A DNA stretch of 64,000 nucleotides. Origin: Aquibacillus rhizosphaerae (lineage in GTDB: Bacteria; Bacillota; Bacilli; Bacillales; Amphibacillaceae). The notes under the pieces were generated by a model. That model made no database searches. It was not told the origin of the DNA and saw nothing but the letters and a program-made list of their open reading frames with translations. Below are positions 9,985-18,479 of the stretch, one piece after another (position 1 is the first letter of the stretch; each line of letters starts with the position of its first letter). The stretch lies in the NCBI RefSeq assembly GCF_030282825.1, contig NZ_JASTZU010000031.1, positions 20,355 to 84,354 on the forward strand. The letters are read 5' to 3'. The position numbers and the translations under genes are program-made.

Positions 9985-10368
9985 TTAAAATCTCTTGAAA
10001 GCTAACTTTAAAGGACTTTTCTTACTCGTTTCTGGTTCCTTGTTAATTTTAGAGAATATTTTATTAAATATATTCTCAATTTCAGGGTAATTAGCTTCCT
10101 CAACAGGGTTTACTTTTACTAAAGAGCCATTCTCAACGATGCCTTCCACGATGACGTATTGTTTGTCATCTTTGTCTTTACGCTCAAGTGCCAAAAATTG
10201 ACGATGGTTCCTAACGAAATTACATACTACCATGTACTTTCCATACGTATCCGGTTTGCTAGGATCCCCAACTGAAATGTTCACTGGTTCATCAAAAATC
10301 GGTCTATCTAATCCATTTCTTGTTCGTTTATAGTCGTTGAAATCAATCACATTGGCTTTCTTTGACAT
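9985..10368 (-). CDS. small protein, DUF1292-like, paralogue of the gene at 17475
   Basis: The 127-aa soluble protein shares a distinctive N-terminus with the 108-aa protein at 17475-17801: NVIDFNDYKRTRNGLDRPIFDEPV here versus a NVISLSNYKRERNGLDKPIFDEPV pattern there. The shared core reads GKYMVVCN...RQFLALER. The mix of beta strands with a C-terminal acidic helix recalls the DUF1292 (YrzB-type) fold, but I could not confirm membership. A 20-residue basic tail after the core is unique to this copy. The ATG at 10368 follows GAGGAG on the minus strand. Function unknown; probably cytoplasmic. Confidence 0.7.
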   Translation of the reverse strand: MSKKANVIDFNDYKRTRNGLDRPIFDEPVNISVGDPSKPDTYGKYMVVCNFVRNHRQFLALERKDKDDKQYVIVEGIVENGSLVKVNPVEEANYPEIENIFNKIFSKINKEPETSKKSPLKLAFKRF

Positions 10369-10672
10369 AGTAAACTCTCCTCGCTTTTTGGATTAGTCGT
10401 AATGAATATTGCGATCTAACAGAAGGTAATGAGAAGGCTTATGTTGATTATACCACTTTAGCATTTAAAAAAGGATAGCCGTATGTTTGAATTTTTAGAT
10501 AATGATTCCAATAGTACTATTTTATTTAAAATATCTGGCCTTAGGCAAATGAAAAATAGAGAGAAACTCTCTTGTAAGTTATATTTCCATCGTGTTTAAT
10601 GACTGTTCCAATAGGGTATCTTTTTATAACAAATTATTTGAAACAAAATAATACATTTTTCGAGGTGGACAT
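10369..10672. other. intergenic region between divergent genes
   Basis: Apart from the 38-codon frame at 10483-10599, I see no hairpin, operator or promoter here that I can defend. Confidence 0.5.
10483..10599 (+). CDS. possible small protein, 38 aa
   Basis: ATG 10483 lies 8 bp after AAAAAGGA and opens a frame beginning MFEFLDNDSNSTILF, ending at TAA 10597-10599. The ribosome binding site and codon use look genuine. No family is recognised, there is no membrane segment, and the C-terminus is basic with one cysteine. It sits alone between divergent genes. Confidence 0.4.
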   Translation: MFEFLDNDSNSTILFKISGLRQMKNREKLSCKLYFHRV

Positions 10673-11407
10673 ATGACAGTAAAAGAAAGTTACTTACTAA
10701 CGAAAGAAGACATGGTTAATCCTGATATTGTCCCTGACTGGGTAATTAGAGAATATAATACATTTCATAATGTCGTAACAGACAAAACGTTTCCATGTTA
10801 TTTCGGAATGGGCGCGGAAAAGAAAGGGGAGTTACGGTATTCTTATATTTCACAAGATGATTGGTCACAACTCCCACAAACATTAAAGGAGTTTAATGGG
10901 CTATTTGATGAGTCTAAACCGTTTATCCGTCACGGCTTTTTCTTATTTGTTGAGCCAGAACAAGAAGAAAAGTCACTCGAATATTATCGTGATTACTTTT
11001 GGAATATTCTACAATATCTACATGAACAGGACGATAAGCCATGGCCAGCTGACTATCCAAAAGATCCAGACCACCATCTCTGGGCATTTTCATTTGCAGA
11101 AGAACCTTACTTTGTGTTTGGTAATGCACCGGCGTATAAGCAAAGAAAAACAAGAGACCTTGGCAACAGCTTAGTATTAGGATTCCAACCAAGAAAGATT
11201 TTTGAAGGATTAGAAGGTACTTCAAAGGGAGGTAGCATGTCTCGTGAAAAGGTAAGGGAGCGCGTCGAGAAGTGGGACAACTTACCTAAGCATCCAAATA
11301 TTAGTCATTACGGAGATTATGAGCATCGTGAATGGAAACAGTATTTCATTGGTGATGACGTGAAACCAATCGAAGGAAAATGTCCTTTTCATCATAAAGA
11401 TAAGTAG
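10673..11407 (+). CDS. yqcI: YqcI/YcgG family protein
   Basis: The 244-aa protein matches my recollection of the B. subtilis YqcI/YcgG family along its length. Hallmarks are FPCYFGMGAE near residues 40-50, the HHLWAFSFAEEPYFVFGNAPAY block around 140-160, and the C-terminal HPNISHYGDYEHREWKQYF segment. It is cytoplasmic, without signal peptide or membrane helices. The biochemical function is not established. Conserved His, Cys and aromatic residues (CPFHHKDK at the C-terminus) might bind a metal or cofactor, but that is a guess. GAGGTGG precedes the ATG. It is monocistronic with a strong terminator 4 bp after the stop codon. Confidence 0.85.
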   Translation: MTVKESYLLTKEDMVNPDIVPDWVIREYNTFHNVVTDKTFPCYFGMGAEKKGELRYSYISQDDWSQLPQTLKEFNGLFDESKPFIRHGFFLFVEPEQEEKSLEYYRDYFWNILQYLHEQDDKPWPADYPKDPDHHLWAFSFAEEPYFVFGNAPAYKQRKTRDLGNSLVLGFQPRKIFEGLEGTSKGGSMSREKVRERVEKWDNLPKHPNISHYGDYEHREWKQYFIGDDVKPIEGKCPFHHKDK

Positions 11408-11411
11408 TGAG

Positions 11412-11437
11412 AAAAAGCAGCAGATGCGCTGCTTTTT
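11412..11437 (+). terminator. terminator after yqcI
   Basis: AAAAAGCAGC and GCTGCTTTTT form a 10-bp perfect stem around a 6-nt loop, with seven T residues. Confidence 0.85.
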
Positions 11438-11801
11438 TTAGTGTGAGACTTGGACAAACTGTAAGTGGACAGGTGTTTGGGATTGATAGCACAAGAAATC
11501 AATTATATTTATTTCTGGGGTTTCCACTACACATGATAGGGAAACCTGACAATTGTTTAATGCAGCTTTTGTAGAGGAACTTCTGTGGGAAGTTGACTAG
11601 TCAATGAGAATTTTTTCGGAAATTATTAGGAAAATGTATGATGAGTGTTGTTCAATGTATGAGCAACCAATACTAGTTATTGGTGAAACAAATGTTTCGG
11701 GGATACATATATATCACAAATTATAGAAACATATAAATAGCTGGGAGTGGGCTTCATGATTATCCATGTATCGGAAATAGGTGAAGGGGAGATTAACAGT
11801 G
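11438..11801. other. intergenic region
   Basis: There is no recognisable gene or structured element. A 40-codon frame at 11604-11726 (MRIFSEIIRKMYDE...) lacks a ribosome binding site and is not called. Confidence 0.5.
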
Positions 11802-12248
11802 ATGAGTAACTTCAAATATTTAATGAATATGGCTCCAAAGGTGTTTCAAACTATTTTAAATGTTTCTCTTATTTACTTAGCGGGCATTATCTCATTTTTA
11901 TTAATACAGGAATTGGTTATTTTTTCTATGATACTGTTTTCGGAAAGTGCAAATGATTATAAGGAATTCCTTGCTAGAATTCTTATTTTGTTTTTATATT
12001 TTGAATTTATAGCCATGATTGTAAAATACTTTAAAGAGGATTATCACTTTCCACTGAGGTACTTTATGTATATTGGAATTACTGCAATGGTTAGGTTAAT
12101 TATAGTTGACTATGATAATCCACTAGATACACTATTGTATTCACTTGTGATTTTAGTGCTCATCATTGGTTATTTTATTATGAATATCACACCTCTTGAA
12201 AGACCTGAAATTAAAGGTTTAGTAAAAGAAAAGAAAGAAGAAAATTAA
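11802..12248 (+). CDS. psiE: PsiE-family membrane protein
   Basis: The 148-aa protein has four predicted membrane segments. It carries the PsiE signature FEFIAMIVKYFKEDYHFPLRYFMYIGITAMVRLIIVD across the third and fourth segments. PsiE was named in E. coli as phosphate-starvation-inducible; its molecular role is unknown, and in Bacillaceae it is usually a single gene. ATG 11802 is chosen over GTG 11781 and GTG 11799 because AGGGGAG at 11785-11791 lies about 10 bp upstream of it. No Pho-box is evident upstream, so phosphate control cannot be claimed here. Confidence 0.85.
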   Translation: MSNFKYLMNMAPKVFQTILNVSLIYLAGIISFLLIQELVIFSMILFSESANDYKEFLARILILFLYFEFIAMIVKYFKEDYHFPLRYFMYIGITAMVRLIIVDYDNPLDTLLYSLVILVLIIGYFIMNITPLERPEIKGLVKEKKEEN

Positions 12249-12331
12249 TTGTGAAAAGGTTAGTTAGGATATAGCACCTATTGCATCTACGAACATAATT
12301 AACTACATTATCCTAAAATGACTTAGGTTAG

Positions 12332-12356
12332 GAAGCAAGAACCGTCCCCTTGCTTC
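12332..12356 (-). terminator. terminator of the MFS gene, AAGCAAGG/CCGTCCC family
   Basis: GAAGCAAG and CTTGCTTC form an 8-bp perfect stem around the loop AACCGTCCC. It overlaps the 3' end of the minus-strand MFS gene. The same hairpin recurs at 14091 and 25209. Confidence 0.6.
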
Positions 12357-13536
12357 ATTCATACCGTTTAAACTTAGTCATTGAAATAATCCCGAGTATG
12401 GGACCTATGGCTAGGGCGGCAAAGGTCCATTCCCATCCAACAAAGTTTTGCAAAACTGATATGAGGTTGATGGAGAAGATAGTGATGAGAAAGCCAACAC
12501 ACATTTGGAAGGTTAATGCTGTTCCAAGGTATTCAACATCTGCAAAATCTGAAACGGCTGCTGAAAATTGTGCGGAATCAGATATAACAAATATCCCCCA
12601 AATAATCGATAGCGTAAAGGTTAACCAAACAGAATGACCGAACGTAAAGCCAATCAATATGGAGGAAGCCGCACTGATAGCCATAGAAACAATCGTTAAT
12701 CGTGCTCTTCCAATTCTATCCGCAAGCAATCCTCCAACAATACAACCAATCGCACCCGCAATTCCAATCGAAATAAAAGAAGTTAGCCGCATGAATCCTG
12801 AAGAAAGTCCAGGAGAGTGGCTTTCGAAACTAGCTGCTAGAAAGAGAGGGAGCCATGTCCACATCGCATATAGTTCCCACATGTGTCCAAAGTATCCATA
12901 GTTTGCTAGCATAACTGGTTTATTTGATGTTACTTTTTTTAATAGTTTAAAAGAAAAGGTAGATTGATTTGCTGTACCAGGTGCATCTGTTAGTAAGCCA
13001 TTTACAATGGCAGCTGCCATTAAAGCTAAAATAGAACTTGTAATGATGATTAGTTGCCAATTTACAGACGCAAAAAAAATCATAACAACATGTGGTAAGG
13101 ATGACCCGATCGTTAATGCCGCAATCAAGATACCAATCGCAAGTCCACGTTTTGTTGGAAACCATTGCGATAGCATTTTTACAGCTACCGGATAGACACC
13201 AGCAAGTATTACGCCTGTTAGAATTCTTAGTATTATACCTACTAAGGCAACATCAACAAAGATGAGAAGTCCATTTAAAATTGCTCCAGTTAACGCTGAC
13301 AGAGCAAATATTTTTCTAGCGTTATATCGATCTGCTAGACCGAAATAGGAACTGATTAATGCGCCAAAAACAAACCCGATAGGAACAGCTACAGATAGCC
13401 ATGCTTCCGATTTTGAATTTAGGCCCCAATTGTTAGATAGTTCTGGTGCAATAACCGTCGCACTAAACCATAGGCTTAATGCGAATAATTCTGAAAGTCC
13501 AATCCATAGTAATGCTTTCCAAGCCCCTGGATTCAT
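12355..13536 (-). CDS. MFS transporter
   Basis: The 393-aa protein has twelve hydrophobic segments. The inter-helix 2-3 loop reads SSYFGLADRYNARKIF, a form of the GxxxDRxxxRR/K motif of the major facilitator superfamily, repeated in the second half as GGLLADRIGRARL. The N-terminal LSLWFSATVIAPEL and the AGVYPVAVKMLSQWF motif in helix 4 recall the CynX/NimT and MFS-1 branches of small-anion or drug transporters. Substrate cannot be assigned. It stands alone, starts with ATG at 13536 and ends at the 12332 hairpin. Confidence 0.85.
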   Translation of the reverse strand: MNPGAWKALLWIGLSELFALSLWFSATVIAPELSNNWGLNSKSEAWLSVAVPIGFVFGALISSYFGLADRYNARKIFALSALTGAILNGLLIFVDVALVGIILRILTGVILAGVYPVAVKMLSQWFPTKRGLAIGILIAALTIGSSLPHVVMIFFASVNWQLIIITSSILALMAAAIVNGLLTDAPGTANQSTFSFKLLKKVTSNKPVMLANYGYFGHMWELYAMWTWLPLFLAASFESHSPGLSSGFMRLTSFISIGIAGAIGCIVGGLLADRIGRARLTIVSMAISAASSILIGFTFGHSVWLTFTLSIIWGIFVISDSAQFSAAVSDFADVEYLGTALTFQMCVGFLITIFSINLISVLQNFVGWEWTFAALAIGPILGIISMTKFKRYE

Positions 13537-13776
13537 TGTTGTATCACCCTTATAGAAATCGGTATTGTTTGTATAACTTAAAAAATATCCATATACAGCC
13601 AGAGGTTAGAAAAGGTTTTAGTAAGTCTCTTATTATTCTAAAGCATAGTATAATTTTGTTTATAAGTGTAGTCAACTGTAACTGACACGGGGATTAATGT
13701 TGAAACAAGTGCATAATACTTTATCTTTTTAGCAAAAATGGCAATAATGGTTCTATTATGAAGTGAGGTGTTAAAA

Positions 13777-14085
13777 ATGAAATGCAAAATAAATAGAAAT
13801 GCAGCAAAGGTTCTAAAAGGTTGGCTTGAAAGTGACGGGGTAGAGGGTAAAATGGTTCGTGTCTACGTCACAGAAATGCATGGAAATCATGCTCACTATG
13901 ATGTGATGTTAGATGAACCGACAGAACACGATGAAATTGTTAAGACAGACAAAGATATTGACGTGTTGTTAGATAAAAGAGAAGATTTCCTTGATGGCGT
14001 TTGGGTCCAATATTTTTATATTCCTGAAGAAGGATTTATGATTAGTAATTCTTCTAAAGGACATCCACCACATCATCACCATTAA
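13777..14085 (+). CDS. HesB/IscA-like small protein with a His-rich tail
   Basis: The 102-aa protein shows the order of elements of the HesB-like (Fe-S biosynthesis) fold in Firmicutes: a starting helix (AAKVLKGWLE), beta strands with VRVYVTEMHGNHAHYDVML, then EPTEHDEIVKT and an ED...GVWVQYFYI segment. The cluster-ligating cysteines of true IscA proteins are absent, as in the YneR-type subgroup. It ends in GHPPHHHH, which could bind metal. ATG 13777 follows GAGGTG; the in-frame GTG at 13768 is part of that site. Assignment is by pattern only. Confidence 0.55.
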   Translation: MKCKINRNAAKVLKGWLESDGVEGKMVRVYVTEMHGNHAHYDVMLDEPTEHDEIVKTDKDIDVLLDKREDFLDGVWVQYFYIPEEGFMISNSSKGHPPHHHH

Positions 14086-14090
14086 CAAAA

Positions 14091-14121
14091 AAGCAAGGGG
14101 ACGGCAATCATCTCCTTGCTT
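14091..14121. terminator. bidirectional terminator between convergent genes
   Basis: AAGCAAGG pairs with CCTTGCTT around a loop holding GGACGG, the reverse complement of the CCGTCC seen in the 12332 and 25209 hairpins. A-rich and T-rich flanks suit the genes converging from both sides. Confidence 0.65.
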
Positions 14122-15904
14122 ATCTTAGATCAAACATAGCAACTGTAGAAGTGGGGTCTTGAAGTAATGGATAGTTTCCACTTGCCAATAGAGTCGGCGG
14201 GATGTTTGGACATGCTTCAACAAACTTGTTTTCTTGACGGAGGATCATCGCATATTGCATTTGTTTGTGAATTTCTTTAGGTGTGTTTCCGAGAGGATAT
14301 TGTTTTTTCTTTAGTGATCTTTTTGCTAGCTTAATTGCCTGAGGTAATGGAGAGCTATCTAAATACCAGCTAGTGGTTGGAACGATCATCGACATGAAAC
14401 CAGCTATTAGGATGAATAGAATAAATAGCATGGTTGCTATTGTCATTGGTTGAAAAAAAATCAATACGAGTGTAGCACTAAAAAAAGTAAACATAACTGG
14501 TTTTTCATATTTATAAAACACGGCAACACACCCGAAAATAGTAAAAACGCTCATAACAATGTATTGGATTTCACGGGTCCAAACATTATTGAATACAAAG
14601 TAAATTAACATTCCAAGTGTCGCGAATATGAGAAAGAAAGATAATAAATAGTAGGGAATATAAGGTTTTCTAACCTTTTTAAATGAAGATTTTTCATAGA
14701 CAAGTTGACGCCATTTAAGGAAATTCTGTTTGAATATATGGTTGGCTTTCCATTTTTCTGAGCGGCTTTGAAATTGTCCTTCACAATGTACAATCGATTC
14801 GAGCAAAAAGTAAAAACCTTGTTCATCCTTCTCTTTAAATAACCATTCTTTTATAAATTGATCGCTCTTTTCTAGCTTTGCTGGTGGTCTTTTCCATGTG
14901 AAGCGGAACGTTTCCCCTGCATTAATCCTTGACGGCACTTCCTTGATTGAAATTAAACCGCGATGCTGTAAAGAAAAGAGACTTGTGATGATGTCTTCTT
15001 CATACAACTTCGCATCATTGCCAACAAAGCTTACAAGTAAAGGATCTGTCTTTTCCATAAATGAGAGTAGAGCTTTTTTATCCACTGCTCGCTTGCTTCG
15101 GTTAGGGTGAAAATAAATCAACCCAGCTCCAAGCCCTATTGTCATTAAGATAGCCATGACTAAAAAAGGAACTTTACTATTGTAGTTATCGTCTAGGTTG
15201 TTATAACGCCACTGTAGGGAGCTTTCTGAAACAATCAGTTTTTCTTTTGCTTTTTTCTCTTTATCAACTGGCCGATTAGTTAATTCTTCTGCTGGAAAAA
15301 GTAGTCTGAAGTTATGAGACTCTGTTGTGGAAGCAACATTATAGTGATAATGGATGGCGCCATCAACTTTTTGAATACTTGGTTGTTTTTTGGAATGGAA
15401 AAAGAAAAAGGTTGCCTCTGATATTTCATTAGAAGGTGTATAAAGCTTCATTGTAAGATTGTGTAAATCCTTTGGGTTACTATTTTCAAAAAAAGAATAG
15501 TTTAAATCTGCGACGTCATTATACTTAGTAATCGCACCATCAATTTCATAACTGTAGACGACTTTCTTTGGTTCATTTTCAGCAGAAAGGTTAATGTAAT
15601 ATTGATTGTGTGCCTTTGTTACATTTAATGGTTTTAATTTATCAGAGCCTAATACTATATTATCTAACTCGCTCGCATCATAGGCTGTGAAGTTTTTTAT
15701 TTTTGAATTCCTTGAATGTGTGATTCTTTGATGAACACCATTAAAAGTGTAGTTGTAAATTTCTTGAACTTTAATTATTCCTTCTGCGTCAATTCTAGCC
15801 TCGATATCAACATGATCCATAGTGAAAGAGCCTTCTTTATTTGAACAGCTAACCAAAACAAAAACAGTTAGAAGCAAAAATAAAACTCCAACTATTTTAT
15901 TCAA
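14120..15904 (-). CDS. DUF2207 membrane lipoprotein
   Basis: The 594-aa protein starts with a signal peptide and lipobox (VLVSC, Cys20). About 220 residues of extracytoplasmic beta-rich sequence follow, with VDIEARIDAEGIIKVQEIYNYTF, the opening of the DUF2207 family. Then come a membrane segment around 245-265, a cytoplasmic region with winged-helix-like sequence (LFSLQHRGLISIKE), and several more hydrophobic helices near 410-495. Family function is unknown. It stands alone, convergent with the HesB-like gene. AAAAGGG precedes the ATG on the minus strand. Confidence 0.8.
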   Translation of the reverse strand: MNKIVGVLFLLLTVFVLVSCSNKEGSFTMDHVDIEARIDAEGIIKVQEIYNYTFNGVHQRITHSRNSKIKNFTAYDASELDNIVLGSDKLKPLNVTKAHNQYYINLSAENEPKKVVYSYEIDGAITKYNDVADLNYSFFENSNPKDLHNLTMKLYTPSNEISEATFFFFHSKKQPSIQKVDGAIHYHYNVASTTESHNFRLLFPAEELTNRPVDKEKKAKEKLIVSESSLQWRYNNLDDNYNSKVPFLVMAILMTIGLGAGLIYFHPNRSKRAVDKKALLSFMEKTDPLLVSFVGNDAKLYEEDIITSLFSLQHRGLISIKEVPSRINAGETFRFTWKRPPAKLEKSDQFIKEWLFKEKDEQGFYFLLESIVHCEGQFQSRSEKWKANHIFKQNFLKWRQLVYEKSSFKKVRKPYIPYYLLSFFLIFATLGMLIYFVFNNVWTREIQYIVMSVFTIFGCVAVFYKYEKPVMFTFFSATLVLIFFQPMTIATMLFILFILIAGFMSMIVPTTSWYLDSSPLPQAIKLAKRSLKKKQYPLGNTPKEIHKQMQYAMILRQENKFVEACPNIPPTLLASGNYPLLQDPTSTVAMFDLR

Positions 15905-16078
15905 TTTTTATCACCCTTTTCGGTCCCTTATGAATGGATTGAGGACTTGTACTAATCCTTTTCTTTTATAATTATGATTAAAGAAGGGTTATCATGTGTT
16001 ATTTCTTTCATCTTTACAGTAATATCCAAACGTAATCGTACGTAAGATTACTAGTAAGCGAAAGGGTGGATGAATGAT

Positions 16079-16321
16079 ATGAAAAATGCAGGGTTAGCTG
16101 CGGTATTATCTTTTCTAATATGTGGGCTTGGTCAAATTTATAATGGTCAGATTGGTAAAGGGATTGGATTTATCGTAGTCTACGCGATTTCTTGGGCGTT
16201 AATGGTAGTCCTAATTGGGTTTATCACAACGCCAATTCTATGGATTTGGGGGATGATTGATGCGTATAAAGTAGCTGAAAAGATTAATCAACAACAACGT
16301 GTGACTTCTACATCTGTTTGA
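16079..16321 (+). CDS. small TM2-like membrane protein, 80 aa
   Basis: Two hydrophobic segments are separated by a short loop: AGLAAVLSFLICGLGQIYNGQIGKG, then GFIVVYAISWALMVVLIGFI, ending with WIWGMIDAYKVAEKIN. The GLGQIYNGQ...G and WGMIDAY patterns are characteristic of TM2-domain and related Firmicutes small membrane proteins. Function is unknown. ATG 16079 is chosen over ATG 16070 because AAAGGGTGG ends directly at 16069 and would be too close to the first ATG. Confidence 0.75.
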   Translation: MKNAGLAAVLSFLICGLGQIYNGQIGKGIGFIVVYAISWALMVVLIGFITTPILWIWGMIDAYKVAEKINQQQRVTSTSV

Positions 16322-16484
16322 TTCAGAGCTTGTTAAAAAGCTTTAGTTGTTTAAGTTAATGGATGCTATTTAAATGTCATAGCAATGGAAGGTAATATCT
16401 GCGAAGATGTTAACCGTTATTTAAGTTATTTTTTGGTTAGCACTACTATAGGATTTCAGGTGCATTAATTTTCATTATCAATAT

Positions 16485-16522
16485 AAAAAAGGAGTGGATG
16501 TCCTGTGACATTCACTCCTTTT
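16485..16522 (-). terminator. terminator of the SurA-like gene
   Basis: GGAGTGGATGTC pairs with GACATTCACTCC around a CTGT loop (one G-T pair), with A-runs on the plus strand that give U-runs for the minus-strand transcript. Confidence 0.8.
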
Positions 16523-16536
16523 AAACAATCTTTAAA

Positions 16537-17262
16537 TTAAATTAGTTTTTCAATTTCACTTTCTTCTTTTAAAATTTCAATAACAGAAGCAAGTTTACTT
16601 TGTTGTTTTTGATTTGCTATTTGGTTTCTAATTTGTTGTTCCACTTCTTCTAACGCTGGAGCTTCTCCTTCACCTTGTTGACTTACTAGTTGGTCATAGT
16701 AGGATTTAACTTCTTCATCTGTTACTTCTACTTCTGGAACTTCCTGTTCAATATATTGATTTAATTTAATTTCATATGCTAATTGATTTCTTAGTGATTC
16801 TTCTGTCATTTCTAGCTCTGTAAGCTGTGTCTGGAATTGATCTTCACTTTTAAACTGAGACTTGATTTGCTCAAACCTTTCATCAACCTGTGAATTAGGT
16901 GCTTCAATTCCAAGTTCTTCCGTTTCTTGACGTAGTAACTCTTGTTCTATTAAACTACTTAATGTTTGTTCCTGTACTAAGTCGGCATTCGTTCCGTCCT
17001 GTCCACTTTGATTAAACATCATTAACGTTTGATTATACATAGTATTATATTTACTTCCCATAATCTCTTCACCATTAACTGTAGCGACAACTTCATCTTC
17101 TGCTACCCTTTCTAACTCTGTGTTATCAGAAGAGCTACTTTCTTCAGCTGTTTGTTGTGTATCATTTTCTGAGTTTTGTGCATTATCTTCATCATCACTA
17201 CAAGCAGCTAGAAGCAGGCTTAAAGAAATAATCACTATAATAAATAAGAATTTTTTCTTCAT
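16537..17262 (-). CDS. SurA_N-type lipoprotein chaperone without a PPIase domain
   Basis: The 241-aa protein has a signal peptide with lipobox LLAAC and an acidic Ser/Asp-rich spacer. A helical domain follows with EVVATVNGEEIMGSKYNTMYNQ, LSSLIEQELLRQETEELGIE, and the closing LEEVEQQIRNQIANQKQQ. This is the SurA N-terminal/trigger-factor-like chaperone fold used by PrsA. In PrsA the parvulin domain sits between the two helical parts; here TDEEVKSYYDQ runs almost straight into the C-terminal helix, so the rotamase is missing. It should act as a membrane-tethered holdase for secreted proteins. It is monocistronic. Confidence 0.75.
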   Translation of the reverse strand: MKKKFLFIIVIISLSLLLAACSDDEDNAQNSENDTQQTAEESSSSDNTELERVAEDEVVATVNGEEIMGSKYNTMYNQTLMMFNQSGQDGTNADLVQEQTLSSLIEQELLRQETEELGIEAPNSQVDERFEQIKSQFKSEDQFQTQLTELEMTEESLRNQLAYEIKLNQYIEQEVPEVEVTDEEVKSYYDQLVSQQGEGEAPALEEVEQQIRNQIANQKQQSKLASVIEILKEESEIEKLI

Positions 17263-17350
17263 AAAATATCCCCTCTTTCTTTATTATTTATATCTAAAAA
17301 AATTTTTCCTCATTTAGTAAATGTATAAACATGAGAATCATACGAATGTC

Positions 17351-17388
17351 AAAAAAGCGTCTACCTATTTTTTAGTAGACGCTTTATA
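17351..17388 (-). terminator. terminator of the gene at 17475
   Basis: AAAGCGTCTAC and GTAGACGCTTT form an 11-bp perfect stem. Read on the minus strand it ends in a run of T. Confidence 0.85.
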
Positions 17389-17474
17389 AAAAAATATTCA
17401 GATGGTGCTTCGCTTGAATTAGAATTATACAGTGTCCTGTTTTTATAACTTTCAAAAGTTTCGCATTGACTTTC

Positions 17475-17801
17475 TTAATGATTGAATATTTTTTTGAATA
17501 TAGGTTCTACAACTGTATAATCACCCTCAGCAACTGGTGTTATCTCAACTAGACTTTGATTTTCAACAATTGCTTCGACCAATAAATAAAGTTCTTCTGT
17601 TTTGTCACTCCGCTCTAAAGCAAGAAATTGACGATCGTCATGAACTAAGTTACAAACTACCACGTACTTACCTTGTGAAAAGGGATTATCTGGTTCTCCG
17701 ATTGTAATAGTTACTGGCTCATCAAAAATCGGTTTGTCTAATCCATTTCTTTCCCGTTTATAGTTGCTGAGACTAATCACATTACAACGCTCTGACATCA
17801 T
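17475..17801 (-). CDS. small protein, paralogue of the gene at 9985
   Basis: The 108-aa protein shares with its paralogue the N-terminal NYKRERNGLDKPIFDEPV block, GKYVVVCN, RQFLALER and the acidic C-terminal part ending VVEPIFKKIF. It lacks the basic extension of the other copy. Both are on the minus strand and each is followed by its own terminator, so they are separate units and not a recent tandem duplication. Two consecutive ATG codons (17801, 17798) follow GGAGG. Function unknown; DUF1292-like by impression. Confidence 0.7.
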   Translation of the reverse strand: MMSERCNVISLSNYKRERNGLDKPIFDEPVTITIGEPDNPFSQGKYVVVCNLVHDDRQFLALERSDKTEELYLLVEAIVENQSLVEITPVAEGDYTVVEPIFKKIFNH

Positions 17802-17935
17802 ATAAACGACCTCCGCCTTTTTTTGGATAAGTGATGGTATAACTTTAAATGGCTACTTAGAAGGTATGAAACAGTAGATCTAAATATTACCAATTCGGAA
17901 AGGAGAACGTTTTTGTCTTTTTCTATTATTGATTT

Positions 17936-18046
17936 AATCAATTTCATAATACTAATTTTATCGTCACCTACAACAAGATATAGTTTGATAAAATCACTTC
18001 TAAACTATATCTTGCCGCAGATGATTGAATAAGGTAATTATGAAAT
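17936..18046. repeat. structured palindromic element, copy A
   Basis: The left end AATTTCATAAT and right end ATTATGAAATT form an 11-bp terminal inverted repeat. Inside are CAAGATATAGTTT (17974-17986) and its perfect complement (18002-18014) around a 15-nt loop GATAAAATCACTTCT, with a short ATCGTC/GATGAT helix outside. The outer 24 and 20 nt are identical to copy B at 36848-36953, while the central stem is a different sequence with the same pairing. This could be a MITE-like element or a structured RNA. Confidence 0.7.
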
Positions 18047-18218
18047 TAATTCAATTAGCATTGGTTATTAGATTAACTTATCGTACTATTGATGGATATA
18101 AATAAGCTACTTTTGTAGGAATATTAGTTAAAAAATAACAAATTCTTCTATTTATCCTTTGAATTTTGGTATAGTTGTTATTAAAGATATTGTAGCAATA
18201 GCGAATGGAGTTGAGATA

Positions 18219-18419
18219 ATGAAATCAAATGAATTAGCTCTTAAGAGATGGCAAACGATGCCAAGTCATATTAGGAAGAAACTTGAAGACAATGTCTATT
18301 GTTCAACGTGTGGAGTAACAACAATTGTAGATTATTATGTAGATTTTGCAGACTATGCCATCGTTTTAAAAGGCAATTGTAAAAGTTGCAATCATAGAGT
18401 TGCAAGAGTTATTGATTAG
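18219..18419 (+). CDS. small zinc-ribbon protein, 66 aa
   Basis: Two CxxC knuckles, CSTC at about residues 31-34 and CKSC at about 56-59, are spaced as in a rubredoxin-like zinc ribbon. The N-terminal helix LALKRWQTMPSHIRKKLEDNV may be a binding surface. ATG 18219 is preferred over the upstream ATG 18159 because GGAG lies just before it and the intervening residues look like random translation. Zinc ribbons of this size in Bacillus are often nucleic-acid or protein-binding adaptors; nothing specific can be said. Confidence 0.7.
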   Translation: MKSNELALKRWQTMPSHIRKKLEDNVYCSTCGVTTIVDYYVDFADYAIVLKGNCKSCNHRVARVID

Positions 18420-18437
18420 TAATCGGCTAAATAGTCT

Positions 18438-18479
18438 AAAAAACTAAAACAAGAAGTAGTCCTTCTGTTTTAGTTTTTT
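18438..18479 (+). terminator. terminator after the zinc-ribbon gene
   Basis: AAAACTAAAACAAGAAG pairs with CTTCTGTTTTAGTTTT with one bulge, followed by T residues. Confidence 0.8.
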
